A program made the position numbers and the translations under genes. 64,000 bases of DNA. Origin: Valencia hispanica. Taxonomy: Eukaryota > Chordata > Actinopteri > Cyprinodontiformes > Valenciidae. The stretch's first letter is position 1. Each line of letters opens with the position of its first letter. Below the pieces are notes generated by a model. That model saw only the letters and a list, made by a program, of their open reading frames with translations. It did not search any database and was not told the DNA's origin. The DNA lies in contig OY747702.1 in NCBI GenBank assembly GCA_963556495.2, forward strand, positions 134,001 to 198,000, read 5' to 3'. Of this stretch, positions 54,033 to 64,000 are shown piece after piece.

Positions 54033-54816
54033 TAATACGTGTATAACACGGTAGTCCTTTATCAATATGTGTGCTAATATATGCTATGCTATCAGTGTAT
54101 GCTGTCTGTGTTTACTGATAGCAAACTGCGGTATGGAGACCACTGTTTATAATATTTCTATTGATACTCAGAATGTATATGTAATAAAGTCCTGATTTAG
54201 TTTAATTTAGACCTGGTTTAATTCCGTTATAGAACCAGTCTAATATTTGTATATTAGCAGCTGTCAGACTATAATTGGCACTCTGTAGTTGTAAAAGTTG
54301 CTAGCAATCAAATAAAGATATGGCAAAGTTAAGACAAAACAGAACAGACTGTTTTGTATAATGTTAACTATATATTATATAATTATTCATATAGCAACTG
54401 GTGTCATACAGCTCCAGATGGTTCGCCACAGTGGTGATTAATCTCTCCTCCATGTTGAATGGAAAATGTTGCTGGACCTGACCCCGTGAACTGGGTCACA
54501 GCATCACGTGACATGTCAGCGGGCTCCTGATTGGTTGACGCGGCGCAAATTTTATGCCGAAGTTCAGATTTTTCAACTTCAGCGGCAGACACAAATACGC
54601 GCATCACGCGCGAATGCACCATATGAAATCACGCGCGTATTTCCTGCCCAGCATCAAAAGCTTCATTTGCACGAATCTGACGTGCGAATAAAGTAGAAAT
54701 GCGTTTTCTCAACGCAGAAACGCATGTCTGCGCGCTTCTGCATCGACTTTACATGTAAACCTGATGCTGTTGATGCTGTTGACGCTTCAAACGCGTTCGG
54801 TGTGAATGCACCGTTA

Positions 54817-55055
54817 CTCATTAAGACATGAGTCCAGATTTACCCTGCTCCAGAGTGATGGGTGCATCAGGGTAAGAAGAAAGGCAGATGCAGTGATACA
54901 TCCATCATGCCTAGTGCCTACTGTACAAACCTGTGGGGGCAGTGCCATGATCTGGGGTTGCTGCAGTTGGTCAGGTCTAGGTTCAGCAACAGTATGTGCT
55001 CTTAGAATGAGGTCAGCTAACGACCTGAATATTCTAAATGACCTGAATATTCCAT
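54817..55055 (+). pseudogene. Tc1-like transposase, first fragment
   Basis: HESRFTLLQSDGCIRVRRKA, VIHPSCLVPTVQTCGGSAM, IWGCCSWSGLGSATVCALR and ANDLNILND are the central part of a fish Tc1 transposase. The Asp-Glu at the first catalytic position appears as His-Glu. The N-terminal DNA-binding part is missing. It is split by ERV4 at 55,055 and continues at 63,085. Confidence 0.85.
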
Positions 55056-55503
55056 TGTTGAGAAGGTGTTTTCACTCTAATTTAAAGCCTATTTTAAAGG
55101 AACAGACACACATTTAATTTATGACCCTGGGCTCTCTCTGAGCTCTCATTTCACCTTCCCGCGTGCTCGTTCATTTCTGTAAAAAGGAGCAATAAGAACA
55201 ACAAACAACATTTATATCTTTTAACAGTGAGACGTCGTTCACTGGACTCAGTTCTAGTAACTGAGTACAGCTTTATCTCAACTTTAGGGTTTTATTTGAA
55301 ACAACAGTTAAAAAGGAAACTCCTCCCATATAGATCTTCGTTCACAGAATGGTCAGCTTCTTCACCAAAAGGCAGACAGCTTCTTCACAAAAGGCACACC
55401 GGATGTGCCACATTCCTCTTGATTATTAACGGTTTCTAAGTGTTTCCACATGCACTACAAAATTAGACCCTCATACAACATTAACATTATTTATATCTCT
55501 TCA
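55056..55503 (-). repeat. ERV4 3' LTR
   Basis: 448 bp; plus-strand ends TGTTGAGAAGG and TATCTCTTCA. It has about four differences from 62,637-63,084 (for example CCCGCGTG versus CCCGTGTG, and CCCATATAG versus CCCACATAG). Confidence 0.94.
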
Positions 55504-55516
55504 TGTCCCTCTCTTG
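55504..55516 (-). promoter_or_regulatory. ERV4 polypurine tract
   Basis: Minus strand AAGAGAGGGACA immediately before the 3' LTR. Confidence 0.65.
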
Positions 55517-56471
55517 ATCTCTTATTTTTTTAAGAGATCACCATATGTAAGGAAAAATGTCAGGCAAAGAATCAGATCAATTTTGAGTCCATCTTCTCTG
55601 GAACTTTTTGGATCAGTAGTAAAGTCATCATGTTCTGGCCGGGAATTGTGGTCGTCCGGCTCGATCTTCTATGACCTAAGGTGAGAGGTTGCCAGCACAT
55701 CACCTATATGCAGCTAAAGTGTATCTTTTCAGTAGCCTTGAGTTTAAAAACTCTAAGGACTGCACGCAGACCAGAGGATCGTTCAGCCCCTTTTGGCAGG
55801 GGTCTCAGCTTCTTTTCCTTCAAACCCTGCTGCCCCAGCTGGGCAGCTCTGTGCTCCAAGCCGCCCTGCCACCTGATGGTGCAGGTGTGCTGAAGTTGGA
55901 AACCTCTCAGCAGAGGGTTCAAGTAGGTTGTGTGGTCTGCTCCTTGCTGTTCTTCTCCCGCTCTGGCTTGCTGCTCCTGGATGTCCTCTCAGGTTCGGCC
56001 TGACTCCTCAGTGGGAGTGCATTGGCTCCAGCCTATTTCTTTAGTATGATTACCTGAGAGATTGTGGTCTGGTTGGTTGCTGGTCTCTCACCTGGTCAAC
56101 AAAGCCTAAACGAAGAGCTTGCAACTAATTTGCTTTTTCCTGTTTGCTTTATCCATAATTGTATCTGTTTTGAGATTCATTTCTTATGGATTTGTCCTCT
56201 TTTAAAAAAAAACATAAAATCCCTCACTCACCTCATAGTTTTAAGTAGTGCCGCACTGGTCGGCCACACTAACACAAAATCAAATTATTATCCTGACTGC
56301 TTACAAACTAGGTCTATCTGTAGAAAAAGCTAATACTTTTGCTGTATGTAAATCACAAAAATCATCATTGATGCAAAGTGCACTCTAAAAATCCTGTATC
56401 AAAAATGAGTAACACTGGAACAACCTAGACCATAAAGAATATTTCTTCAAAATATATAGTAGAGGTTATAA
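55517..56471. other. ERV4 internal, unassigned
   Basis: Should hold the end of env on the minus strand but no TM motif is visible. A GC-richer part (about 55,680-56,030) has plus-strand chance ORFs only. Confidence 0.4.
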
Positions 56472-56610
56472 TGCAAATAAAAACTTCCAAACAAAGACTA
56501 AATGCATAAACATGCCACAAGGTAAGATGAATGGGTTGTGTGCTAAAACAACCAACCGCACAAAGGTGCCAAAACAGGATGGAAAACAGGAAACGTCTGG
56601 TCTTTTTGGA
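56472..56610 (+). repeat. diverged ERV1-type LTR start
   Basis: TGCAAATAAAAACTTCCAAA and GTTGTGTGCTAAAACAACCA parallel the first ~130 bp of the ERV1 LTR (TGTAAATAAAAACTTTTAAA, GTTATGTGCTAAAATAATTA). Preceded by TAGAGGTTATA, recalling the ERV1 polypurine tract region. The similarity fades after about 56,610. An old fragment in the opposite orientation to ERV4. Confidence 0.6.
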
Positions 56611-57272
56611 TTGTGCAAATGGCATCGTGAGCATGACAGAACGCTCAAAAGAAAAATGTGCTGCTTTAAAGCTCAACCCGCAGAAAATGATCAGTTTAAT
56701 TTTATTAATTTACACTACTAACAGCCTAAGTTCATTAAACCTATAGTCTTATAAGATTTTACCACATCAACGACTACTGTTATTCATCTTCTGAGCTGAT
56801 GAAGCCCAATACTTATAAAAGAAAACTATAATTTCAACCTATTTAACCAAAAAAGTGTTGAACCCTAAACAAATGCCGTTTTTTATTTATTTATTCATTT
56901 ATCTGAAATGCTTTTAATGAGACCAATTGAAAGGCTTTGTTTTGTAAAAAATAATTGAAATTTAAGTTCCCCTTGTGCCTAAGGATCTCCTCCCTTTTCC
57001 TGAAACAGAACTGTTTCAGAAACATCCAATTATTTAAGTCTCCTGTTAATCAGGTGTGACTAGATCTGCAGCTTGTTACGGAAAGATGTTATAGTTTAAT
57101 AAACACCTGTATTGTAGATCAATCTCCATGTATACAGTATTTAAGCTCAATTCCTAGATCTCAGCTGCTATACCTTTTTGCCAGGGAAGAATTAACAAAA
57201 CCACTGAATCTATAATTTAATGTGTCCAATCATAACATGACCCTACCCACCTCGGTCCATGGGAAAAAAGAT
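56611..57272. other. ERV4 internal, unassigned
   Basis: No recognised gene or repeat. Confidence 0.4.
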
Positions 57273-57643
57273 TCAATTCAGTTTATTTATATAGCGCCAA
57301 TTCACAACAGATGTCATCTCAAGGCACTTAACAAGAAGTTATTTCAATACAATTATACAAACATTCCAATCAGTTAAAAAGTTTCCTATTTAAGGAATCC
57401 CAGCAGATTGCGTCACTCATTGGCGTGAGGTTGGGCAGATTTCAACCACAGCAATCCTTCAGCAATCCCTCATACTGAGCAAGCATGTAGCGACAGTGGA
57501 GAGGAAAAACTCCCCTTTAACAGGAAGAAACCTCCAACAGAACCAGGCTCAGTAGGAGCGGCCATCTGCCACGACCGTCTGGGGGTTTGAGAACACAGAA
57601 GGAACAGAAGATCTGGTATAAGAGTAATTTCTATGTTACAGAA
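57273..57643 (-). mobile_element. 5'-truncated L2 copy inside ERV4
   Basis: Matches the L2 3' UTR at the start of the window (ATTCAATTCAGTTTATTTAT onwards), with two small internal deletions, and ends after CTATGTTACAGAAAC. Inserted into the env-like region of ERV4. Confidence 0.88.
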
Positions 57644-58499
57644 ACAGAACCTTATTTCAATCACTCCATAATTTGTTTTCAGGGGGCATATCGGAGCCCA
57701 GATGGGACCATGAGGGGCTGAAATATCACGCCTCCTCCTTCTGCTGTGTCGGATCTCCTCTGCAAATACAAGAAAAGAATGCTCTTTAAGTCTCAACAGA
57801 AGCACATCCACCATTCTCATTTTGAGGGTAATTGTGTCAGAGCCAAAATCCGCAGAGAATCAGCAGGTCATCCATAGAAAAGTTCCCATCACATTCACAA
57901 AGAATGGAGCACATACGGTATATTTTTCCCATGTACCCAGAGTGGTATGAAAGTGTGGTCAGATTTTTATCATTTTCAAAACAAATAAATCTTTGGTCAG
58001 GTTTTAAGTGTACTGGTCCAGCTTTAACTATTTAGATTAATCCCATGTCGTCCCAGTCTCCAATTTACCCTTACTTTTGTCATGGAAGTATACACATTTT
58101 TACCCATATAACTTCCTGTTCGTTCATGTACTGCACGCTCAGAATTTGTCCAAATCCCGGAGAGGAGTGTAACATCTGGAAACAGATCATTAAGATTAGT
58201 GAAAGCTTCTACATATCTGGGTAAATGTCCTACAGAATATGGCATCTGAGAACAAACAAAACATTTAATGTTTTATTTATTTGCTAGATATCTTGCATTT
58301 TGTCACCATACACTAGTTTCAAATGGGTTTCTGTGTGTCCTTCTCTGAGTGAACCAAGAAAATAAATCAGCATCCTCATGTGCTCTATGTCATTCTTCTG
58401 AGTCCTGACGTTCCTATTAAAATAACACCACCAAAAAACTGTAAAAATAAAAGTACTAGATAGCAGAAAAACCTTCATCGTCACTATCTCTCCCTTCAA
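57644..58499 (-). pseudogene. ERV4 env-like remnant
   Basis: In genomic position for env. At the start is a Met followed by a hydrophobic signal-like stretch (KVFLLSSTFIFTVFWW). Further on is VTLLSGIWTNSERAVHERTG, and close to the L2 insertion a run of basic residues (RHSRRRRRDIS) that could be a degenerate SU/TM cleavage region. Frames are broken and no CX6CC motif is seen. Assignment rests on gene order and these weak features. Confidence 0.4.
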
Positions 58500-58659
58500 A
58501 ACAGTCTCTATAGAAAAGTGGCTCTCCTGGTTCTCTTCACTGAGGTTGAGACAAGTGGATCATATTGTTTTCCACCTCCCTTTGAAGTCAGTTTTTAACA
58601 CCACTTTTCTTAGACTGCTTTCCCTATATCTAGTAATGGTCTCTGCTTTTTATAATGGA

Positions 58660-58800
58660 TTAAGTGTATCCAACTCAGTCTCTACAGCCATTGGTGTGGT
58701 CAAAAATACCTGGAATGGCCCCTTCCACCTGGGTGATGCCCAATTTTCTGTTTACAGCTTTTAATCAGGACCCAGTCACCTAGTTTCAGCTCACTTCTTC
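58660..58800 (-). pseudogene. ERV4 integrase C-terminal domain
   Basis: ELKLGDWVLIKSCKQK, then after a frameshift near 58,735 WKGPFQVFLTTPMAVE: the GPY/F domain seen also in ERV1 and ERV3. Confirms that ERV4 is a retrovirus read on the minus strand. Confidence 0.75.
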
Positions 58801-59173
58801 CTGTAGGAATATAGGATCATCTGGCATATGATTAGTTTGCATTTATACTCATGTACTTATCAGTATTTTGATCATGAAAACCCACCAGATCTTAATCAAA
58901 TTGTTTTTTTTTTTAGAAGAGAGTAAACCAATCTAAGGAATTCTATATCTCACCCATAGATTATTTCAAATAGAATGAGGCCAATATTCAAATTTGGAAT
59001 TATATGCATTTATAATTTACCAAATCAAGACTATCCAATTTTGTCCCGTTTCTTCCATCGCTTTTTTTTTTCAATTTGCAACATTTTATCATAAAGTCAT
59101 ACATCAGTTTGTAATTGTTCCTCTTATTTTAATATACCAAACTGTAGGAAGGATAAGGTCTCATCAAATTCGT
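58801..59173 (-). other. ERV4 integrase region, unreadable
   Basis: Lies between two integrase remnants but no motif could be read; strongly AT-rich and eroded. Confidence 0.4.
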
Positions 59174-59368
59174 TCAATTACTTGGTGTTATATTCATATA
59201 TAACTTTATCATAACCAACCAGTATCTCCATTTCTGTTTAGTCTTATCCATGGCCTTTCTTAATCTGCTTTTAGAATCCAATTGTCTCTTAAAAATGATC
59301 TCTAATCTTTGTCCTGTTGTATCAATTATTTCATTCACAAAATGTGTTCCGTTACCACTATAGATCAT
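59174..59368 (-). pseudogene. ERV4 integrase core fragment
   Basis: YSGNGTHFVNEIIDTTGQRL corresponds to the region of the second catalytic Asp of retroviral integrase, but the Asp position is Gly. Degenerate downstream. Confidence 0.65.
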
Positions 59369-59829
59369 TTGTGGATATCAAATCTAGGCATTATTTCTCT
59401 AAACAACATTTCTGCAACAGTTAGTGTATCTAAATGTTTGACCGTTAACATTACAAATCCATTAGGAGAAATGATCTTTTCTTACTAAATAGAGCTTCTT
59501 CAATACAGCCTTCGTTTGCTCAAAGCTGTTTCTTAATTTTACATGAGAAGCTTTTCTTTTTTTTTTCCATGTCTGACACACTTCTCGTCCATGAACTAAT
59601 CAGTTTGAGAATTGAATTGTCCGTAAGAAATGCTTTTATTAGTTCGCCACTAGAGGTCGCCATACCCCTGTTCCCCATTGTTGGCCAAATGCCAAAAACA
59701 TGTAAAGTTCAATTTGAATCTTCTGTTAGCCATAATATGATTATTTATCTTCATCTGAATACAAACTAAAGTTAAAACTTTAATTTTTCTTTTTCCAAGT
59801 AGAAAAATTCTTTGGTAGCTGTCCCGTTT
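59369..59829 (-). other. ERV4 deletion zone (RT and RNase H absent)
   Basis: Only about 450 bp separate the protease end from the integrase core. RT and RNase H normally occupy about 2 kb, so they are deleted. Confidence 0.55.
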
Positions 59830-59930
59830 CAAGAATTTTGTGAAAATCTAAAATTTGGATTATTAATTTATCCCCTACAGAGAATATGCCCAACTTCAAG
59901 TGAAATAGGAAATCTCTTCCTATCAAATTA
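59830..59930 (-). pseudogene. ERV4 protease C-terminal fragment
   Basis: NLIGRDFLFHLKLGIFSVG matches in position and pattern the protease ends of ERV1 (NLMGRDLLIKLGA) and ERV2 (NLLGRDLLIK). The active site was not found upstream. Confidence 0.65.
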
Positions 59931-62613
59931 GAAAATAATCTCTAGATTTTATGATTATCACAACAGGTTTTTCCTGTAGCAAAATCTATTATTTTTATTT
60001 CAATTTTCTAACAACTCAATCTCATTTTTAGTGGATAACAAAATTCCTAATTTTATTTAATTATTTTTTCATCTGGCTTCACCAACTTCCTACCATTTTC
60101 TCAATGAGATAATCAGCAACTGATATTTCCATGACAAAACATCACATCTCTATTCCTTGCTCTCTACTTATCTGCTCCTTCATAAAGATTCTACAAATTA
60201 GCTTATTATTATGATTATATGTGAAAGAGTCTGTTGCTAGATGCCCAAAAAACATGGCCCCATTCTCAACTGATATTGGGGCGAGGGCCGGCATCCTCTC
60301 CCAATCTCAGGTGTAGGTCTAGACATCTTCTTGCTTAATCAGACCCTTAATTTTGTCCCATTAGCAACAACTCCATTGAGTGTAAATATTGAAGTGCGCT
60401 TAAACTCAGTGTGCTACGGTAACTAAAGTTGAATTTTGGAGTGCGTTACTACATTCCTTACTACGGTAATCCCGTAACGAACATATCTTGTCTTTTTTGC
60501 AGTCTCTAACCCAGCGCATTACAAGATTGTTTCCTTTCAACATGTATCTTATCTGTCATTAAAATGTTAGAAGCAAACATCTGAAGCTGCCGCTTGTTAC
60601 AAAGAATAAATTCACGTAGCCACCCAGCTGCTACCCCACAGGTCCTGTAGACATCCGCCTGCATTTCAAAATAAAATCACTCTGCTCATAATCCGTCATT
60701 TTTAAACCATTTCTTTTATACTATATGAGAGATCTCACAGACATCCCATGAATATCATTAAAAATATTAGCTAAGTTTTTTTATTTTATTATTATTATAA
60801 TAAAGTAAAGGTTGCCGCTGCACTTAAGAAATCCCAACCTTTTGTATTGAGCTGCGCGCAGCTAAAACATCCCCCTCATTAACAGCTAGCGGGGGGAGGT
60901 GTGTTACTCCTCTTCTGCCTTCCGGCAGTTGGATAACCTTTAACAATTTTGAAACGCATGATCAATCTGGTTTCAAACAAGTCTTTCTCAGGAAGTCCAT
61001 TTTACCGATTTATGTCACAACCCATCACAGTTGGTTTGTTTATTAAGAGAAAAACAACCCATTGTTGAGGGACAGAGGTGGGGGACGCTTGTTTATTATC
61101 AGAACAGCCCTTCCTTGAGTGACAGAGGGGAAGGTGGTCGGTTGTTTAAGATAATTCATTTAAATCACAGTAAAGTTGACCTTACTCTTCATAAGATTTT
61201 TTTTTTAAAATATGTTAGTGAGTTTTCTCTTTTATTTTACTTTTCTTTCGGCGGAACTTTAGGAGAAAACAAAGTTTAAAACGTTTTCTATCCTCCCGGG
61301 TGCTAAAAAAAACACATCTGCTTTACACATTAACCCCCCTTTCTCTTCTTCCTCCTTCAAGAATTCCTTTGAGACGGCAAATGTCTAATTCTTCAATTTT
61401 GATCTTTTTAGTTTTATTTTAGATCGCAACTACCAAGAAGTGCTCGAAATTACTCAGTCAATCGTCGTTTCAAATTCATAATCTTTATTTTAAAGAAATG
61501 TATTGTCTTTTCTCTTACATTAATTTTGCATCTCCTTTAACATCTTCTTTGCTATTTTTTCCCCATATTTCGATAAGTTACATTTTGCTGTTTTTATTTT
61601 TCATTTTTAAATATTCATCATTCTCATGTTAATGAAGTAAATTCAGCTTTTATTTCTCAGGCATCTGATCTATTTATCTTATCGCAGTGTTATTTACTTA
61701 ATTTTCAAACCATGAGACTCCGTTCAGCCTACAGCTGTTTCACCATAGAAATCTCCATTCACACACACACAGTCACACAACCGGTTTATCACACATTAAT
61801 ATAATTATGTATTTATTATCATGCTTTTTCATTACTAGTATTATTTAGATATTATTTATCATTAGGCCTATTTCTAATTGAGATCCCAGACCTCTGCGCG
61901 CTTTTGGAGTCCAATTCCTTTAACATGAATATTTACGCAAAAATCCCCGATCTTTATTTGCAAAACACAAACTTGCATTACATAGGTCCCGGACCTAGTT
62001 ATTTTTTCTTCTTTCACGCATCAAATTTTTACTCACTGGCTGTTGTCCCTGTGAAGGAAGACCCCATCCAACTGTTGCTCCGGAAGAAACCCCGGATCTG
62101 CCGGCCTCCTTTTTTACCTAACGGTGGGGTGGAGGACTTTGATACTGGTTCCGAACCAGGTTATGGACGGACTCTCAGCAGCCTGCGGTTCCTCCCGGAG
62201 ATCCAGTCCGATCTGAGATCCTGGTCAAAGGAACAAGAAATGCCAGGGTTAAAATCGCTCTCTCATCTCTGAGTTTTCTTTTTTAGACATTCCGTTGTTT
62301 CTCAATCCACGAGCTGCTCCCACTCAGCCTTCTTCGTGTCCAACACGCAAGCTTTCAGTAAGAAGCGTCCTAGCTTACCTTAGGGCCGGCCACACCCTGA
62401 GTTCACCGACCCGGTCGGCTCTATTTAACTCAGCAGAAACAGATATCATCTACTGGAGAACAACAGACAGAACATTTTAGATTAGTCAATTTTGCGCCTC
62501 GTGTGTCAGCGCTTACCAAATAACTTCAGGCCTGGGTCACTTCCGTCCTCCGATCTCCAGTATCTGTTAATCACAACAATTTCCAAACTCACGTTTTCCT
62601 TTGCTTCTTCCAG
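59931..62613 (-). other. ERV4 gag/leader region, unrecognised
   Basis: About 2.7 kb that should encode gag on the minus strand. No zinc knuckle, capsid motif or long minus-strand frame is visible; very AT-rich. A plus-strand ORF at 61,904-62,272 has no known motif and is probably spurious. Confidence 0.4.
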
Positions 62614-62633
62614 AAATCACGTCGGGGTCACCA
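62614..62633 (-). promoter_or_regulatory. ERV4 primer-binding site, tRNA-Trp
   Basis: Minus strand TGGTGACCCCGACGTGATTT, three bases after the 5' LTR, is a perfect complement of the 3' end of vertebrate tRNA-Trp (AAATCACGTCGGGGTCACCA). This fixes the element's orientation. Confidence 0.88.
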
Positions 62634-62636
62634 AAT

Positions 62637-63084
62637 TGTTGAGAAGGTGTTTTCACTCTAATTTAAAGCCTATTTTAAAGGAACAGACACACATTTAATT
62701 TATGACCCTGGGCTTTCTCTGAGCTCTCATTTCACCTTCCCGTGTGCTCGTTCATTTCTGTAAAAAGGAGCAATAAGAACAACAAACAACATTTATATCT
62801 TTTAACAGTGAGACGTCGTTCACTGGACTCAGTTCTAGTAACTGAGTACAGCTTTATCTCAACTTTAGGTTTTTATTTGAAACAACAGTTAAAAAGGAAA
62901 CTCCTCCCACATAGATCTTCGTTCACAGAATGGTCAGCTTCTTCACCAAAAGGCAGACAGCTTCTTCACAAAAGGCACACCGGATGTGCCACATTCCTCT
63001 TGATTATTAACGGTTTCTAAGTGTTTCCACATGCACTACAAAATTAGACCCTCATACAACATTAACATTATTTATATCTCTTCA
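62637..63084 (-). repeat. ERV4 5' LTR
   Basis: 448 bp; sense strand runs TGAAGAGATATAA to CTTCTCAACA. Flanked on the right by TCCAT and resumed Tc1 sequence. Confidence 0.94.
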
Positions 63085-63460
63085 TCCATCAATGGTTTCT
63101 TTCTTCCCTGATGACATAGGCATATTCCAAGATGACAATGCCAGGATTCATCGGGCTCAAATTGTGAAAGAGTGGTTCTGGGAGCATGAGACATCATTTT
63201 CACACATGGACTGGCCGCCACAGAGTCCACACCTTAACCCCAATGAAGAATCTTTGGTAAATGCTGGAGAAGGCTTTGCGCAGTGGTCAGACTCTACCAT
63301 CATCAATGCAAGATCTTGGTGAAAAATTAATGGAAATAGATCTTGTGACATTGCAGAAGCTTATCGAAACAATGCCACAGAGAATGCTTGCCGTAATCAA
63401 AGCTAAAGGCGGTCTAACGAAATATTAGTGTGTGACCCTTTTTTATGGACCAGGCAGTGT
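63085..63460 (+). pseudogene. Tc1-like transposase, second fragment and 3' terminal repeat
   Basis: Continues the transposase: [20 protein letters not shown] (second catalytic Asp), [19 protein letters not shown] (catalytic Glu), then a degraded C-terminus. The element ends GGACCAGGCAGTG at 63,460, followed by TA, the Tc1/mariner target dinucleotide. Together with 54,817-55,055 it is one Tc1 copy split by ERV4 and 5'-truncated. Confidence 0.88.
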
Positions 63461-63540
63461 AATATAGAAGGAAAAAGAAATGATTTGCAGCTGACCCAGA
63501 ATAACTATTAAATTATATATAGAAAAAAAACCTTTTCATT

Positions 63541-63905
63541 AGTAAGTAAAGCTTTATTTATATAGCACCTGTCTAGTGTTTTACATTATAAACATTACAA
63601 CAATCACAGAAAATATAAAACTCAGAAAACAAGAAAATAAACTAGGCAAAAGCAATTTTAGAAATTGCAATTTTAAGCTGCTTTTTAAAGGAAAACTCTG
63701 AATCAGCAGTTCTCAAGCTGAGGGGAAGAAATTTCCAGAGAGAGGGAGCCACTACTGCAAATGCCCTGTCACGTTTAGTTTTTAAACAGGGCTTCTTCAC
63801 AATCAGTAGATGCTTATCATGGGATCTTAAGGACCTGCTGTGGATGTAAGGCTGCAAAAGCTCACAAATATAGACAGGTGCAAGATCATTTAAAGCTTTG
63901 TATGT
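63541..63905 (-). mobile_element. 5'-truncated LINE 3' end
   Basis: On the minus strand: YIHSRSLRSHDKHLLIVKKP, RAFAVVAPSLWKFLPLSLR and FSFKKQLKIAISKIAFA, the C-terminal domain of a CR1/L2-group RT, with a stop at 63,642. A short 3' UTR contains CTATATAAATAAAGCTTTAC. Confidence 0.75.
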
Positions 63906-64000
63906 TAAAACTATCTCCAGCAGTCATTGGGCGAGAGGTGGAGTATACCAGGTTATATACCAGGTCAATAGCAGGTCAACATAGGGATAAACAGGACCAA
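63906..64000. repeat. dispersed repeat fragment at window edge
   Basis: GTCATTGGGCGAGAGGTGGA, GTATACCAGG and CAGGTCAACATAGGGATAAA recall a common teleost LINE/SINE 3' region related to 20,401-20,545. Truncated by the window end. Confidence 0.5.

Larger units (their letters stand above)
53487..54813 (+). mobile_element. PIF/Harbinger DNA transposon, 1327 bp, TTA target duplication
   Basis: The left terminus is CGGTGCGTTCACACC and the right is GGTGTGAATGCACCG, imperfect terminal inverted repeats followed by inverted AAGCGTC motifs. TTA flanks both sides (53,484-53,486 and 54,814-54,816), the Harbinger target. A transposase N-terminus is at 53,764-53,965; the catalytic core is missing. A deletion derivative. 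Confidence 0.88.
55056..63084 (-). mobile_element. ERV4: antisense provirus in a Tc1 element, TCCAT target duplication
   Basis: Two 448-bp LTRs (55,056-55,503 and 62,637-63,084) in direct repeat, flanked by TCCAT at 55,051-55,055 and 63,085-63,089. A perfect tRNA-Trp primer site next to the right LTR shows that the element reads on the minus strand. Remnants in order: protease end (59.9 kb), integrase (59.3, 58.7 kb), env-like (58.5-57.6 kb), polypurine tract. RT, RNase H and recognisable gag are missing. The LTRs differ at about four positions, yet the body is strongly degraded. It contains a truncated L2 and an old LTR fragment. Confidence 0.9.

Noticed and set aside
61904..62272. 122-codon plus-strand ORF in ERV4
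   Set aside because: Opposite to the element's sense strand and without known motifs; most likely spurious.
1..64000. CRISPR arrays, bacterial operons, tRNA or rRNA genes
   Set aside because: None seen. The sequence has eukaryotic repeat content, and direct repeats present are LTRs, microsatellites or leader repeats.

Overview
The window looks like teleost fish nuclear DNA, probably from a spiny-rayed lineage. It is almost wall-to-wall transposable elements: L2- and RTE-type LINEs, class I (gamma/epsilon-like) endogenous retroviruses, a Tc1 element, a PIF/Harbinger element, a hAT-like MITE and (TA)n/(TG)n microsatellites. I found no host protein-coding gene, tRNA or rRNA gene. Family names are my own reading of motifs; no database search was possible.

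Layout. 1-7.5 kb: an L2 LINE on the minus strand, split by a same-strand RTE (Rex3-like) LINE. 8-12.5 kb: LTR fragments, a microsatellite, a LINE-like 3' tail with a small membrane-protein ORF, and a 5'-truncated L2. 12.2-19.0 kb: remains of a provirus (ERV3: tRNA-Tyr-type primer site, integrase C-terminus, broken env, polypurine tract, 3' LTR), cut by a solo LTR and a LINE 3' end. 20.4-26.9 kb: a second LINE (LINE-B) with an esterase-type ORF1, cut by a 1.9-kb solo LTR and an 875-bp hAT-like MITE that itself holds a fold-back element. 26.9-28.6 kb: AT-rich DNA with a (TA)n cruciform. 28.6-50.9 kb: provirus ERV1 (LTR, tRNA-Val primer site, gag, pro-pol, env, LTR), about 9.8 kb once its two insertions are subtracted: a full-length L2 (33,647-38,350) and a complete antisense provirus, ERV2 (38,868-46,624). 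51.3-54.8 kb: LINE fragments and a Harbinger element. 54.8-63.5 kb: a Tc1 transposase split by ERV4, another antisense provirus (tRNA-Trp primer site, TCCAT target duplication). 63.5-64 kb: a LINE 3' end.

How the parts relate. The order of events can be read from nesting and target-site duplications: CTAC for ERV2, TCCAT for ERV4, GAAGA for the L2, ATTG and CACC for the two solo LTRs, TTA for Harbinger, and an imperfect 8-mer for the hAT-like MITE. Every retroviral coding region is broken by stops, frameshifts or deletions. Two proviruses nevertheless have almost identical LTRs (ERV2: 1 difference in 570; ERV4: 4 in 448, by eye), so they moved recently although their bodies look coding-dead. 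This suggests mobilisation in trans by relatives elsewhere in the genome. ERV1 lacks the RNase H domain and ERV2 lacks the integrase.
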